NCBI RefSeq assembly: GCF_017351175.1
Contig: NZ_JAFMPN010000009.1
Coordinates: 103,520 to 167,519 of the forward strand
Direction of reading: 5' to 3'
DNA from: Desulfovibrio sp. Huiquan2017
GTDB taxonomy: Bacteria > Desulfobacterota > Desulfovibrionia > Desulfovibrionales > Desulfovibrionaceae
Length of the DNA stretch: 64,000 bases
Below the pieces are notes generated by a model that worked only from the letters and a program-made list of their open reading frames with translations, did no database searches and was not told the origin of the DNA. Shown here one piece after another: positions 1-9,356 of this stretch (the first letter of the stretch is position 1; the number at the start of each line of letters is the position of its first letter). A program made the translations under genes and the position numbers.

Positions 1-1257
1 GATGCCCGCCGAGCGGATGTTCTGCACACCCACGGTGTGCTGGGTCCAACCCAGGGCATACATGACGGTCCCGGCCTTGTCCGGTTTGCCGGTGGCCGCG
101 AAGGCCTCGTAAACCTTGAGCAGGTTTTCCTTGGACACGCCGGTGGTCGCCGAGACGGTATCCAGGTCGTAACGGGAATAATGTTCCTTGAGCAGTTGGA
201 ACACGCAACGGGGGTTCTTCAGGCTGGCGTCACGCACGGGGACGCCGTTCTTGTCCACTTCGAAGCCCCACTTGCTCTTGTCGTAGGATCGGGTCTTCGG
301 GTCGTAGCCGGAGAAGAGGCCGTCCTTGAACCCGTAGTCCTTGCCCACGACCAGGGCCGCGTTGGTGTATTCGGCCACGTATTCGTGGAAGTACTTCTCG
401 TTATCCACGATGTACTTGATCATGCCGCCCAAAAAGGCAATGTCCGTACCGGACCGCAGGGGGACATGGAAATCCGACCTGGCGGACGTGCGGGAGAACT
501 TCGGGTCCACGTGCATTACCGTGGCTCCCTTGTCCTTGGCCTGCAAGACCCACTTGAAGGAAATCGGATGGTGTTCGGCAGCATTACTGCCCATGATAAG
601 GATGGAGTCGGCATTTTTGATGTCGATCCAGTGATTGGTCATCGCGCCGCGTCCGAACGACTCTCCCAGAGCCGCAACAGTGGCGCTGTGTCAAATACGA
701 GCCTGGTGGTCCATATGGACGACACCCAGGCCGCGCATCGCCTGGTGGGCAATGGCACATTCCTCGTTGCCCGCGTGGGAAGTGCCCAGCAGGAACATGG
801 ATTCGAGACGGTTGACGGTTTTGCCCTTATCATCCTTGAGGATGAGGTCCTTGTCGCGAGTGTCCTTGATGCGGCGCGCGATGCGGTCCAGCATCCAGTC
901 CCAGTTCTTCTCTTCCCACTTGTCGCTGTAGGGAGCGCGGTACAGGGGCTTTTGCAGCCGGTGATGGCTGGTGGTCATGGTGAACATGGCCGCGCCCTTG
1001 GCGCACAACGCACCCTCGTTGATCGGGTAGTCCGGGTCGCCCTCGGCGTTGACCAGCTTTCCGTCCTTGACGTAACCGATGATGTGGCAGCTCACCGAAC
1101 AGAACGGACAGACCGTCACGACCTCTTTGGCGCCGGAGATCTTGATCTCCGCCGCGTAGGCCTTGATCGGCGTCAGGCTGACGCCGAGTTGCCCGAGGGT
1201 GAGACACGCCGCTCCGGAGCCTGCGAGCTTCATGAAGCTTCGGCGGTCGAGTTTCAT
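1..1257 (-). CDS. fdhA: Formate dehydrogenase alpha subunit, selenocysteine-containing, partial
   Basis: Catalytic Mo/W-bis-MGD subunit that oxidises formate to CO2 in the periplasm. The 3' end lies beyond the left edge; about 419 codons are present of a family near 1000. The N-terminus is a twin-arginine signal (RRSFMK at residues 5-10, cleavage near 35). C50, C53, C57 and C85 match the [4Fe-4S] site. The frame meets TGA at 691-693 (residue 189) in the context HQARI-U-HSATVA and continues open to position 1 with clear FDH sequence (SFGRGAMTNHWIDIKNADS), so the TGA is read as selenocysteine, as in Desulfovibrio FdhA. Start ATG has a strong AAGGAGG site. The gene follows a ModE-like regulator and an operator-like palindrome. 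Sure of family; electron-carrier subunits are outside the window. Confidence 0.95.
657..693 (-). promoter_or_regulatory. UGA selenocysteine codon and candidate SECIS hairpin
   Basis: The UGA at 691-693 is followed on the coding strand by a stem of eight pairs (two G-U), 668-675 against 657-664, with a GGG loop at 665-667. The loop sits about 24 nt after the UGA, the distance at which bacterial SECIS elements present their apical G-rich loop to SelB. Pairing was worked out by hand; no folding energy was computed. Confidence 0.65.
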
Positions 1258-1339
1258 ACCTATGGCCTCCTTGATGTATGCCGGACGCCTTGAACCGGTC
1301 CGGCCGTTGTTTGCCTGGACAAAATATCCAGGTTCCCTA

Positions 1340-1367
1340 ACAATACCATAAAGTTCAATAAATTCAA
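1340..1367 (-). promoter_or_regulatory. Candidate fdhA promoter
   Basis: On the minus strand a TTGAAT box (1362-1367) and a TATTGT box (1340-1345) are separated by 16 nt, each 4/6 to the sigma-70 consensus. The first three bases of the -35 box lie inside the neighbouring palindrome, a geometry suited to repression. Weak by sequence alone; supported by position about 80 nt ahead of the fdhA start. Confidence 0.4.
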
Positions 1368-1388
1368 TGTGTTATATTTAACACATTG
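1365..1388. promoter_or_regulatory. Operator-like perfect palindrome upstream of fdhA
   Basis: Ten-base arms CAATGTGTTA and TAACACATTG are perfectly complementary around a 4-nt TATT/AATA centre. It lies between the ModE-like gene stop and the fdhA start and overlaps the candidate -35 box. It is AT-rich with no T-run, so it is not a terminator. ModE-type winged-helix dimers bind AT-rich palindromes of similar layout, making the adjacent regulator the natural candidate. Confidence 0.6.
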
Positions 1389-1405
1389 CAAAACACGCCA
1401 ACGGA

Positions 1406-1795
1406 TCACTTATATTTATCAAGAGAGAAAGGTAAGAATTCGTGACTCTTGGAAAGTGCGAAGGACTCCACCTCCCGGTACCACCGGTCATAGCTCTGGG
1501 CGATGGACTTCCCGAAGTCGGTCAAGTGATAACCGGCCCGTCGGCTGGAGGCCCGCTCTATGAGTTTGTGGCCGATCAATTCCTCGGTGGTCTTGATTTT
1601 GCCCCAGGCGCCGCGGTAGGACATGCCCAAAGCCTCGGCTGCCGCCTTGAGGGAACCGCGCTCCTCCACACATTTCAACAACTGTAACCGGCCCAAGCCG
1701 AAAAGGACGCCCTCTTCGGTCTCAAACCACAGGTGCATGCGCATAGTGGGGTTGCTCTTGCCGCTCACCTGTTTGGTCGTTCTCGCATCCAGCAT
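1406..1795 (-). CDS. ModE/LysR-type winged-helix regulator
   Basis: 129-residue protein matching the N-terminal DNA-binding domain of ModE (LysR-type HTH): LLKCVEERGSLKAAAEALG followed by MSYRGAWGKI, then the wing region. The molybdate-binding MOP/TOBE domains of full ModE are absent, so it either senses through a partner or acts as a dedicated DNA-binding protein. Short ModE-like regulators commonly sit beside formate dehydrogenase and Mo/W genes in sulfate reducers. Start ATG at 1795 is supported by GGGGAGG six bases upstream. It is transcribed toward fdhA, 148 nt away, with a perfect palindrome between them. Likely regulates fdhA in response to Mo/W or formate; the ligand is unknown. Confidence 0.75.
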   Translation of the reverse strand: MLDARTTKQVSGKSNPTMRMHLWFETEEGVLFGLGRLQLLKCVEERGSLKAAAEALGMSYRGAWGKIKTTEELIGHKLIERASSRRAGYHLTDFGKSIAQSYDRWYREVESFALSKSHEFLPFSLDKYK

Positions 1796-2330
1796 GGTCT
1801 ACCTCCCCGCAGGCATGGCGGGAATCCCCTGCACCCGTCGGCATTCCACGCCGGACCGCGCCCAAGCCATGGAATCTTTGCCAGCCCGGACGCCGCACAG
1901 GGCCGGGATGCCGGATTTGCCGATCTCGAATGAACAACGGGTCATGGAGCATCCTCGCAATTTATTATGCCTACTTAGACATAAATGTGTTCTATGGGAC
2001 TCGCAGCCTCCCCACAACATCTGCGCGACTACACAACAATCCGACACCAAAGCAAAAACAACTTGTTGTAATCATATCATTTTTTTAAAATCATCCTGCC
2101 TCGGTGAATGACGTTTTTTGAGACTGGCACTTTTTCCCATACGAATACGGAAGGTTACGAATTGACAACATTTTTGAACTCAATCGAAAAAACCAGTGCC
2201 GAACCGTTGTAAAGAGGATTTCCCTGTTTCCATATCCTTTTCATCAATAGAAATTTATACTGGCAATTAATTGATCCCATCGATATCGAATCAACCTATC
2301 ATTAACATCCTGTCCATAGGGAGGGTATCT
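1796..2330. other. Intergenic region between divergent regulator and dehydratase-like gene
   Basis: 535 nt, AT-rich in its right half. It holds a half copy of the fdhA palindrome (AATGTGTT at 1984-1991) in the regulator's upstream region and a perfect TTGACA at 2162-2167 facing the dehydratase-like gene, but without a good -10 at 16-18 nt. Open frames here lack convincing ribosome sites or recognisable protein sequence. No RNA gene seen. Confidence 0.5.
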
Positions 2331-3608
2331 ATGTCCGACAACACGCATCATGCCATGTGGGAAAAACTGAATATGGATCTCGAAGCGCACGACGGCCTGC
2401 TCGAAGTGCTCGGCAAATTCTATGGAGATATCTACCTGTCCCAGGACAACAGGCTCAAGGGCGCTGAATATTTGGACTTCGTTCTGTCCGAGGTACACGG
2501 ACTGCGCATCAAGGAAATCCAGGATGCCAAAGCCACGGGCCGCAAGGTGGTCGGTTCCTTCTGCGTATTCGTGCCCGAGGAAATCACCCTGGCCGCCGAC
2601 GCCGTGCATGTGGGCTTGTGCGCCGGGGCCGAGGCGGGCAGCGAACTGGCCGAACAGTTGGTCCCGCGCAATACCTGTGCGCTGATCAAATCGTTCATCG
2701 GCTTCAAGATGGCCAAGCTGTGTCCATACATCGAATCCTCGGATATGATCGTGGGTGAGACCACCTGCGACGGCAAAAAGAAGGCCTACGAGGCTTTCAA
2801 CGAGATCGCCCCCACCTATGTCATGGAAGTGCCGCAGACCAAGTCCGAGGCCGCCCACGCCCTGTGGAGGTCCGAGGTGATCCGCTACATGAAGGCCGTA
2901 GAGGAATTGACCGGCCGGACCATCACCGCTGAAAAGCTCAAGGAAGGGATCAGAATCGTCAACGAGAAACGGCGGGCCCTGCAACGGCTGACCAGGCTGC
3001 GCGCGGCCTCCCCGGCTCCCATATCCGGGCGCGACGCCCTGCTGATCAACCAGATCAGCTTCTATGACGACCCCATCAGGTTCACGGCCAAAATCAACGA
3101 ACTGTGCGATGAATTGGAAGTGCGCATCGCGGCGGGCGACGGCGTAACCCCGTCGGACACCCCCCGGCTCCTGCTCTCGGGCTGTCCCATGGCCGTGCCC
3201 AACTGGAAGCTGCCCTACGTGGTGGAAAGCTCCGGCGCGGTCATCGTGGGCGAGGAATCGTGTATCGGCACCCGCAATTCACGGGATTTGGTTGATGAAT
3301 CGGGCGACACGCTCGAAGCGATGATCGACGCCATCGCCGATCGCTACATGAAAATCGACTGCGCCTGCTTCACCCCCAACCAGGAGCGGCTCGACAACAT
3401 CACCGCTCTGGCCAAGGACCTCAAGGCCGACGGCGTGATCCACTACAGCCTGCTCTTCTGCCAGCCCTATACCCACGAATCCCTCAAGGTAGACAAGGCG
3501 TTGCAGGCCGAAGGCATCCCCATGCTCTCCATCGAAACCGATTACTCCATGGAGGACGTGGAACAGCTCAAGACACGCATCGAGGCGTTCGTGGAGACCC
3601 TTGCATGA
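2331..3608 (+). CDS. Double-cubane-cluster protein, 2-hydroxyacyl-CoA dehydratase D-like
   Basis: 425-residue protein of the HgdB/FldBC-like fold (2-hydroxyacyl-CoA dehydratase family, E. coli YjiM type). It has eleven cysteines, at 78, 97, 116, 131, 146, 259, 285, 311, 344, 346 and 377, enough for a complex Fe-S cluster. It stands with a single activase and no second dehydratase subunit, the arrangement of the double-cubane [8Fe-9S] proteins (DCCP), whose ATP-driven activase lets them reduce small molecules such as acetylene in vitro. Start chosen at ATG 2331, which has GGGAGG upstream; an earlier in-frame start lacks one. The 3' end overlaps the activase start by 4 nt. The physiological substrate is unknown. 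Confidence 0.8.
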   Translation: MSDNTHHAMWEKLNMDLEAHDGLLEVLGKFYGDIYLSQDNRLKGAEYLDFVLSEVHGLRIKEIQDAKATGRKVVGSFCVFVPEEITLAADAVHVGLCAGAEAGSELAEQLVPRNTCALIKSFIGFKMAKLCPYIESSDMIVGETTCDGKKKAYEAFNEIAPTYVMEVPQTKSEAAHALWRSEVIRYMKAVEELTGRTITAEKLKEGIRIVNEKRRALQRLTRLRAASPAPISGRDALLINQISFYDDPIRFTAKINELCDELEVRIAAGDGVTPSDTPRLLLSGCPMAVPNWKLPYVVESSGAVIVGEESCIGTRNSRDLVDESGDTLEAMIDAIADRYMKIDCACFTPNQERLDNITALAKDLKADGVIHYSLLFCQPYTHESLKVDKALQAEGIPMLSIETDYSMEDVEQLKTRIEAFVETLA

Positions 3609-4381
3609 TAGCGGGCCTGGACATAGGATCACGTTCCATCGAACTGGTCATCCTGGTAAACGGGGAGGTGGCGGAGTCGCGGAAGCTGCCCACCACCTTC
3701 GACCCCGTAGCCCAATGCTTCAGGCTGCTGGATGGATTGCACCCCACCTCCTTGGTCGGGACCGGCTACGGGCGCAATCTTATCCAGCGCCTGGAGTTGG
3801 ACTGCGAGTATTCGACCATCACCGAGATCAAGGCTCACGCTCTGGGCGCGGCATATCGCTTCCCCGAGGCCAGGACCGTGCTCGACATCGGCGGGCAGGA
3901 CACCAAGGCCATGTCCCTGGTGAACGGGAAGGTTTTGAAGTTCGAAATGAATGACCGCTGCGCGGCCGGAACGGGCAAATTCCTGGAATACACGGCCGGG
4001 GTCTTCCAAATCCCGGTGGAGGACTTCGGGCCCTACGCCATGAAAGGCGAGAACCCGCCGGAAATCAGTTCAATCTGCACGGTCTTCGCCGAGACCGAGG
4101 CCACCTCGCTCATGGCGCGCGGTGAGCGGCCCGAGGCTATCGCCCTCGGCCTGCACAAGGCCATCGTCAAACGCACGACCAACATGCTGCGGCGGGTGGG
4201 CCTCAATTTCCCCCTGGTCTTCACCGGCGGCGTGGCCAACAACCCGTGCGTGCTCGACCTGCTGGCCCAAAGCGTGGGTGGCGAGGTCGGCAAGGACATC
4301 CTCGTGCCGAACGACCCGGACCACATGGGCGCCCTGGGCGCGGCCCTGCACCGGCATCGCGACGGCGCTCCCGTCCGCTGA
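3605..4381 (+). CDS. Acyl-CoA dehydratase activase (BcrAD/BadFG ATPase)
   Basis: 258-residue ASKHA-fold ATPase that drives electrons into its partner dehydratase-type protein at the cost of ATP. Visible are the nucleotide-binding GLDIGS (4-9) and DIGGQDTK (94-101) motifs and two cysteines, C119 (NDRCAAGTGKF) and C158 (SSICTVFAE), which in this homodimeric family bind one bridging [4Fe-4S] cluster. The ATG overlaps the stop of the preceding gene (ATGA), so translation is coupled and a dedicated pair is certain. It is of the single-domain YjiL type, consistent with a DCCP reductase. No other subunit or fermentative CoA gene is adjacent. Confidence 0.88.
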   Translation: MIAGLDIGSRSIELVILVNGEVAESRKLPTTFDPVAQCFRLLDGLHPTSLVGTGYGRNLIQRLELDCEYSTITEIKAHALGAAYRFPEARTVLDIGGQDTKAMSLVNGKVLKFEMNDRCAAGTGKFLEYTAGVFQIPVEDFGPYAMKGENPPEISSICTVFAETEATSLMARGERPEAIALGLHKAIVKRTTNMLRRVGLNFPLVFTGGVANNPCVLDLLAQSVGGEVGKDILVPNDPDHMGALGAALHRHRDGAPVR

Positions 4382-4391
4382 CCGGACGGAA

Positions 4392-4964
4392 TCAGAACTG
4401 CGGCACCAGCCGCCGAAGGGGACGCAGGAACTTGTCCATGCGACTGGTGGAGGGGCTCGCCACTTCACTGGCCCCGCCCGCGGTCTCGAAGGTGTAGAAG
4501 AGGTCGCGATCAATCGCGTGGGCCTCGGACAGGACAAGCTTCATGTCCTTGCGTTTGCAGACCACGAATTGGACCGTGACCGGGCCGTCGGAGCCCTCCC
4601 CGGCCACAGTGGTAACCATGAACCCGGCCCGGCGCAGGGCGTGGGCAATTTCCACCCCCTTGAGGGCGCTGATCAAGCGGATCACCACGTTGCCCAGGGC
4701 CAGCTTCTTCTCGGCCAGGATGCCTACCACATTGCCCGTGGCGAATCCCACGGCATAGAACAGTCCGAGCACAGGCGCGTCACCGACTTTGGTCATGACC
4801 GCCGAGGTTCCGAAAACCCACAGGGTCATCTCCAGGCAGCCCAGGTAAAAGGCCGCACGCGACTCGCCGAGCATGGTCACGATGGTTCGCACGGTACCGA
4901 TGGTCAGGGCCATCACCTCCAACAGGAAGATGACCAGCCCGAGAAAAAGGACATCCAGCGTCAT
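4392..4964 (-). CDS. DUF5698/DUF2179 (UPF0316) membrane protein
   Basis: 190-residue protein with three predicted membrane helices in the first 85 residues (a DUF5698-type region with LTIGTVRTIVTMLGESRAA) and a soluble C-terminal DUF2179 domain that resembles those of YitT proteins. Function of the family is unknown. Start ATG 4964 chosen because GAGGGTGAGACT precedes it; an upstream in-frame extension has no membrane or conserved sequence. It converges on the activase gene with only 10 nt between stops, and stands alone otherwise. Confidence 0.75.
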   Translation of the reverse strand: MTLDVLFLGLVIFLLEVMALTIGTVRTIVTMLGESRAAFYLGCLEMTLWVFGTSAVMTKVGDAPVLGLFYAVGFATGNVVGILAEKKLALGNVVIRLISALKGVEIAHALRRAGFMVTTVAGEGSDGPVTVQFVVCKRKDMKLVLSEAHAIDRDLFYTFETAGGASEVASPSTSRMDKFLRPLRRLVPQF

Positions 4965-5430
4965 AGTCTCACCCTCAAAATGAAAATCAGAGAGTGAGCA
5001 GTATGCACCATTGCCCCATGGGTCAAGCGAAATACGCCGGAAGAATTGTGACAATTACGCACCCGGTTTCCGGGCTGCGAAATCGTCTGCCGCCGCCTCG
5101 GGGGAGCCGTTTCGCCGCCACCATTCAACAGCCTATATTTACTCAATAAAAATGACAGGCGCCAAACCATGTTTCCGTGGCCGCCCCGAGGGGAAAAATT
5201 CCGCCGGGACGTTTCCGCACTCCTCCCCGATGGAATCGGATGCCGGTTGCCCCCTTTCGCCCCTGAAGAAAAGAATCAAATATGGAAAGCCGCTTCTCGC
5301 GTCGGGAAGCAGGAGATTCCGCCTAAAGCCGTCCAGGACAGGGTTCTCCCTCTGCGAGGTTGCGACTTGGGCCCGCTCTCTCCGCCGCACAGCTTCCCGC
5401 CCACAACAGGGAACGGTCTGAATTCCGCCC
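4965..5430. other. Intergenic region, no gene seen
   Basis: About 470 nt between the UPF0316 gene and the ilvC terminator. Open frames exist on both strands but show no conserved sequence, ribosome site or codon pattern. It must contain the promoter for the UPF0316 gene, but I see no convincing -35/-10 pair. Confidence 0.4.
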
Positions 5431-5463
5431 AAAAAAAGGGCGGTCCCGACAGGACCGCCCTTG
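5431..5463 (-). terminator. Rho-independent terminator after ilvC
   Basis: On the minus strand AAGGGCGGTCC and GGACCGCCCTT form an 11-bp stem around a short loop, followed by seven T. It starts about 20 nt after the ilvC stop. Confidence 0.92.
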
Positions 5464-5483
5464 AATAGCCTTGGCAGACGAGC

Positions 5484-6524
<1,041 letters not shown>

Positions 6525-6539
6525 TTATATGAACATGCG

Positions 6540-6573
6540 AAAAAGCCGGGCGAGGAGCGCACTCCTGGCCCGG
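6540..6573 (-). terminator. Terminator hairpin between ilvN and ilvC
   Basis: Minus-strand stem CCGGGC-C-AGGAG pairs with CTCCT-C-GCCCGG around TGCG and runs into CTTTTT. It would stop or reduce transcription from ilvBN into ilvC. No alternative antiterminator pairing was found by eye. Confidence 0.85.
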
Positions 6574-6592
6574 GGACTCGCCTGATTGCAAA

Positions 6593-7084
6593 TTATAGGT
6601 CGGTCTGCATGGAACGCCGCATGGCGACGTTGCCCGTGCGGGCGATCTCCTTGATGCCGAAACGGGTGAGCAGATTGACGAGTGCGCCAATCTTGCCCTG
6701 GTCGCCCGTAACCTCAATGGTCAACTCATCGACGCTCACGTCTACAACCTTGCACCTGAAGATGTCAACAATACGCAGGATCTCTGCGCGTTTTGAATCC
6801 TCGGCATTGACCTTGAGCAGGACCATTTCACGGTCCACGGACTTCAGTTCGGTGAGATCCTTGACTTTGATGGTGGGTACCAGCTTACGCAACTGCTTGA
6901 CGATCTGCTCGACGATGGCATCGTCGCCCTCGGCCACGATGGTCATGAGGGAGACGCCCGCCTCCAAGGTGGGGGCCACGTTCAGGGAGTAGATGTTGAA
7001 GCCGCGGCCGGAAAAAAGCCCGGCCACGCGGGACAGGACGCCCGGTTCGTTCTCGACCATTACGGAAAGAGTGTGCTTGCTCAT
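6593..7084 (-). CDS. ilvN: Acetolactate synthase small (regulatory) subunit
   Basis: 163-residue regulatory subunit that binds valine and stimulates IlvB. The N-terminal ACT domain (HTLSVMVENEPGVLSRVAGL, then FSGRGFNIYSLNVAPT) and the C-terminal ALS_ss_C domain are both present, as in IlvH-type long small subunits. ATG 7084 is preferred over the adjacent upstream GTG because GGAG lies six bases before it. It follows ilvB by 9 nt, so the two are co-transcribed and form the holoenzyme. Confidence 0.96.
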   Translation of the reverse strand: MSKHTLSVMVENEPGVLSRVAGLFSGRGFNIYSLNVAPTLEAGVSLMTIVAEGDDAIVEQIVKQLRKLVPTIKVKDLTELKSVDREMVLLKVNAEDSKRAEILRIVDIFRCKVVDVSVDELTIEVTGDQGKIGALVNLLTRFGIKEIARTGNVAMRRSMQTDL

Positions 7085-7093
7085 CACGGTCTC

Positions 7094-8785
7094 CTACACC
7101 AACAGCATCTCGGTCAGCGACGCTCCGGCCGGGACCATGGGATAAACGTTTTCTTCCTTTTCCACGCGGATGTCCACGATAACCGGCTTGTCCAGCTTGA
7201 AGGCTTCGCGCAGGGTCTTTTCCACGTCCTTCTTCTCGGTTACCCGGAATCCGGCGGCCCCGTAGGCTTCGGCCAGCTTGACGAAGTCGGGCTGGGCGTC
7301 CATGCAGGTGGCGCAATAGTTCTTGTCGTAGAACAGCTCCTGCCACTGCCGGACCATGCCGAGATAACCGTTGTTCAGGATGACGATCTTGACCGGCAAC
7401 TTGTTGCAGACCACGGTCATCATCTCCTGAATGCACATCTGTATGGAGCCGTCGCCCGCGATGTCGATGACCAGCTTGTCCGGGAAGGCGCGCTGGGCGC
7501 CCATGGCTGCCGGGAAGCCATAGCCCATGGTCCCCAGGCCGCCGGAGGTCAGCAACGTGTTGGGCCGGTTGTATTTGTAGAACTGGGCCGCCCACATCTG
7601 ATTCTGGCCCACCTCGGTGGCGATGATAGCGTCACCTTTGGTGATTTCATGAATTTTCTCGACTACATACTGCGGCTTGATGCCGTCGGTGTCGTCTTTG
7701 TAGGTCAACGGGTGTTCCTTGGCCCACCCTTGGACCTTGTCCACCCACGGCTTGTGGTCGGCGACCCAGTCGAACTCGTCCAGCGTGCCCTCGGTCTCGG
7801 CTTTAAGCGCGGCCAGGGCGAGCTTGCAGTCCGCCACCAGGGGAACCTGGACCGAGACGTTCTTCTGGATGGAGGTCGGGTCCACATCGATGTGCACGAT
7901 GGTCGCATTGGCCGCGAAGGTATCGACCTTGCCGGTGACGCGGTCGTCGAAGCGCGCGCCCACGGCCAAAAGCAGATCGCAATTGTTCACCGCCATATTG
8001 GCGGCAAAGGTGCCGTGCATGCCGAGCATGCCCAGGAACAGCGGATCGTCGCCCGGGAACGCGCCCAGCCCCATGAGGGTGGACGTCACCGGGATATTCA
8101 ACGTCTGTCCCAGCCAGGTCAGCTCCTGATGGGAGCCGGAGGTGATCACCCCGCCGCCGGAGTAGATCAGCGGACGTTTGGCCTTCTGGAGCAGCTTGAC
8201 CACCTTGCGGATCTGGCCGATGTGCGGTTTCTTGGTCGGCTTGTAGCTGCGCATGGACACTTCTTCGGGATACTTGAATTCGGCGACCTGCTGCTGGATG
8301 TCCTTGGGCAGGTCCACCAGGACCGGACCGGGACGCCCTGTGCGGGCCAGGTAGAAGGCCTGCTTGATGATCCGCGCCAGGTCCTTGATGTCATGGACCA
8401 AATAGTTGTGCTTGGTGCATGGCCGGGTGATGCCGACGATGTCCACTTCCTGGAAGGCGTCATTGCCGATCAGGGCCCGGGGCACCTGACCGGTGAAAAT
8501 GACGACCGGAATCGAATCGGCGTAGGCCGTGGCGATACCGGTTACGGTATTGGTCGCACCGGGGCCGGAGGTGACTAGGCATACCCCTACCCGGCCAGTG
8601 GCCCGGGCGTAACCGTCGGCGGCGTGAATGGCGCCCTGCTCGTGGCGCACTAGAATGTGCTCCACGGACGATTTGGGAATCTCGTCATAAATGTCGATCA
8701 CGGCTCCCCCGGGGAAACCGAACATGACATCAACACCTTCCTCTTCCAGACACTTGAGCAGGATCTGGGCCCCGGTCAATTTCAT
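7094..8785 (-). CDS. ilvB: Acetolactate synthase large (catalytic) subunit
   Basis: 563-residue TPP- and FAD-dependent enzyme condensing two pyruvates, or pyruvate and 2-oxobutyrate. The N-terminal TPP-binding region carries the catalytic Glu context [20 protein letters not shown]; the C-terminal TPP/Mg motif is [13 protein letters not shown] with LNNGYLGM. Length is normal. ATG 8785 has GGAGG eight bases upstream, and the gene overlaps the region of the preceding DUF465 stop. The order DUF465-ilvB-ilvN couples it to small housekeeping genes upstream; no leader attenuator is seen before it. Confidence 0.97.
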   Translation of the reverse strand: MKLTGAQILLKCLEEEGVDVMFGFPGGAVIDIYDEIPKSSVEHILVRHEQGAIHAADGYARATGRVGVCLVTSGPGATNTVTGIATAYADSIPVVIFTGQVPRALIGNDAFQEVDIVGITRPCTKHNYLVHDIKDLARIIKQAFYLARTGRPGPVLVDLPKDIQQQVAEFKYPEEVSMRSYKPTKKPHIGQIRKVVKLLQKAKRPLIYSGGGVITSGSHQELTWLGQTLNIPVTSTLMGLGAFPGDDPLFLGMLGMHGTFAANMAVNNCDLLLAVGARFDDRVTGKVDTFAANATIVHIDVDPTSIQKNVSVQVPLVADCKLALAALKAETEGTLDEFDWVADHKPWVDKVQGWAKEHPLTYKDDTDGIKPQYVVEKIHEITKGDAIIATEVGQNQMWAAQFYKYNRPNTLLTSGGLGTMGYGFPAAMGAQRAFPDKLVIDIAGDGSIQMCIQEMMTVVCNKLPVKIVILNNGYLGMVRQWQELFYDKNYCATCMDAQPDFVKLAEAYGAAGFRVTEKKDVEKTLREAFKLDKPVIVDIRVEKEENVYPMVPAGASLTEMLLV

Positions 8786-8787
8786 CA

Positions 8788-9018
8788 CTACGCCTCCAGT
8801 TGGCGGTATTTGTCGAGCAGCGTCGACAGGGTGGTCTTGCCCGCCAGCTTCTTCTTCTTGAGTTCCTTCATTTCCTGCATTTCCGTGGGAGAGAGGTAGG
8901 ACTTGCCTTCAAGCTTATCCAACATTTTTTCGTAATTGGTATGTTGATCCCACAGAGCCTTGAGTTCCGTATCCTCGGCCCCGTACTTCTCAATGAGTTC
9001 AAGGTCTTTGGCTTCCAT
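8788..9018 (-). CDS. DUF465 small helical protein
   Basis: 76-residue charged protein predicted to be an alpha-helical hairpin, with the typical DUF465 (YdcH-like) sequence [20 protein letters not shown] and [13 protein letters not shown]. Function unknown. Its TAG ends two bases before the ilvB start, so it is in the same transcript. In Desulfovibrionaceae this small gene is commonly found directly before ilvB. Confidence 0.85.
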   Translation of the reverse strand: MEAKDLELIEKYGAEDTELKALWDQHTNYEKMLDKLEGKSYLSPTEMQEMKELKKKKLAGKTTLSTLLDKYRQLEA

Positions 9019-9038
9019 GTGCTGCTCCTTTTTACAGG

Positions 9039-9335
9039 TTATTGCGGTGCGTTGCCTGAAAGAAGACTTCCCCAGTCCGGCTCATCCGCAGTATTAAGTG
9101 CCAAGTGTTTCTTCCGGCTGGCATGACCGGACACGATTTCCACCTGGCTTTTTTTCAACCGCAACAAACGGGCGATGTACGCGACCAACCCCTTGTTGGC
9201 TTTGTTGTCCACCGCCGGGGCCCTGAGTCGAATTTTCAGACACCCCTGGTACTCGCCGGCAACCTCGTCCTTCCTGGCACCCGGCTGGGCCCAGATGTCG
9301 AGGGACCACCCCGACTCCAGTTCGGAAACGAACAC
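9039..9335 (-). CDS. DUF167 (YggU family) protein
   Basis: 98-residue protein of the YggU/DUF167 family: APAVDNKANKGLVAYIARLL followed by SQVEIVSGHASRKK, the conserved signature. Biochemical role unknown; the fold is known. The start appears to be GTG 9335, with no strong ribosome site, 21 nt after the DivIVA gene. It lies in the YggT-DivIVA-DUF167-DUF465-ilv series; yggT and yggU are neighbours in many genomes. Confidence 0.88.
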   Translation of the reverse strand: MFVSELESGWSLDIWAQPGARKDEVAGEYQGCLKIRLRAPAVDNKANKGLVAYIARLLRLKKSQVEIVSGHASRKKHLALNTADEPDWGSLLSGNAPQ

Positions 9336-9356
9336 CGGCCGAGAAATACGCGCCCC

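Noticed and set aside
691-1257. fdhA as a truncated pseudogene
   Set aside because: The stop is TGA in the catalytic Sec position with normal FDH sequence continuing past it and a SECIS-like hairpin.
37-1293. Long plus-strand frame opposite fdhA
   Set aside because: It is antisense to a protein with unmistakable FDH sequence and Tat signal; its own translation has no domain and arises from high GC.
1623-2111. Plus-strand frame over the regulator and its upstream region
   Set aside because: It overlaps the ModE-like gene antisense, has no ribosome site and no recognisable sequence.
2124-2139. Sigma-54 promoter (TGGCAC...)
   Set aside because: TGGCAC is present but the -12 TTGC element is CCCA, so the spacing and motif fail.
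5139-5432. Minus-strand 97-residue frame before ilvC terminator
   Set aside because: No conserved sequence, no ribosome site; arginine- and proline-rich composition of noncoding GC sequence.
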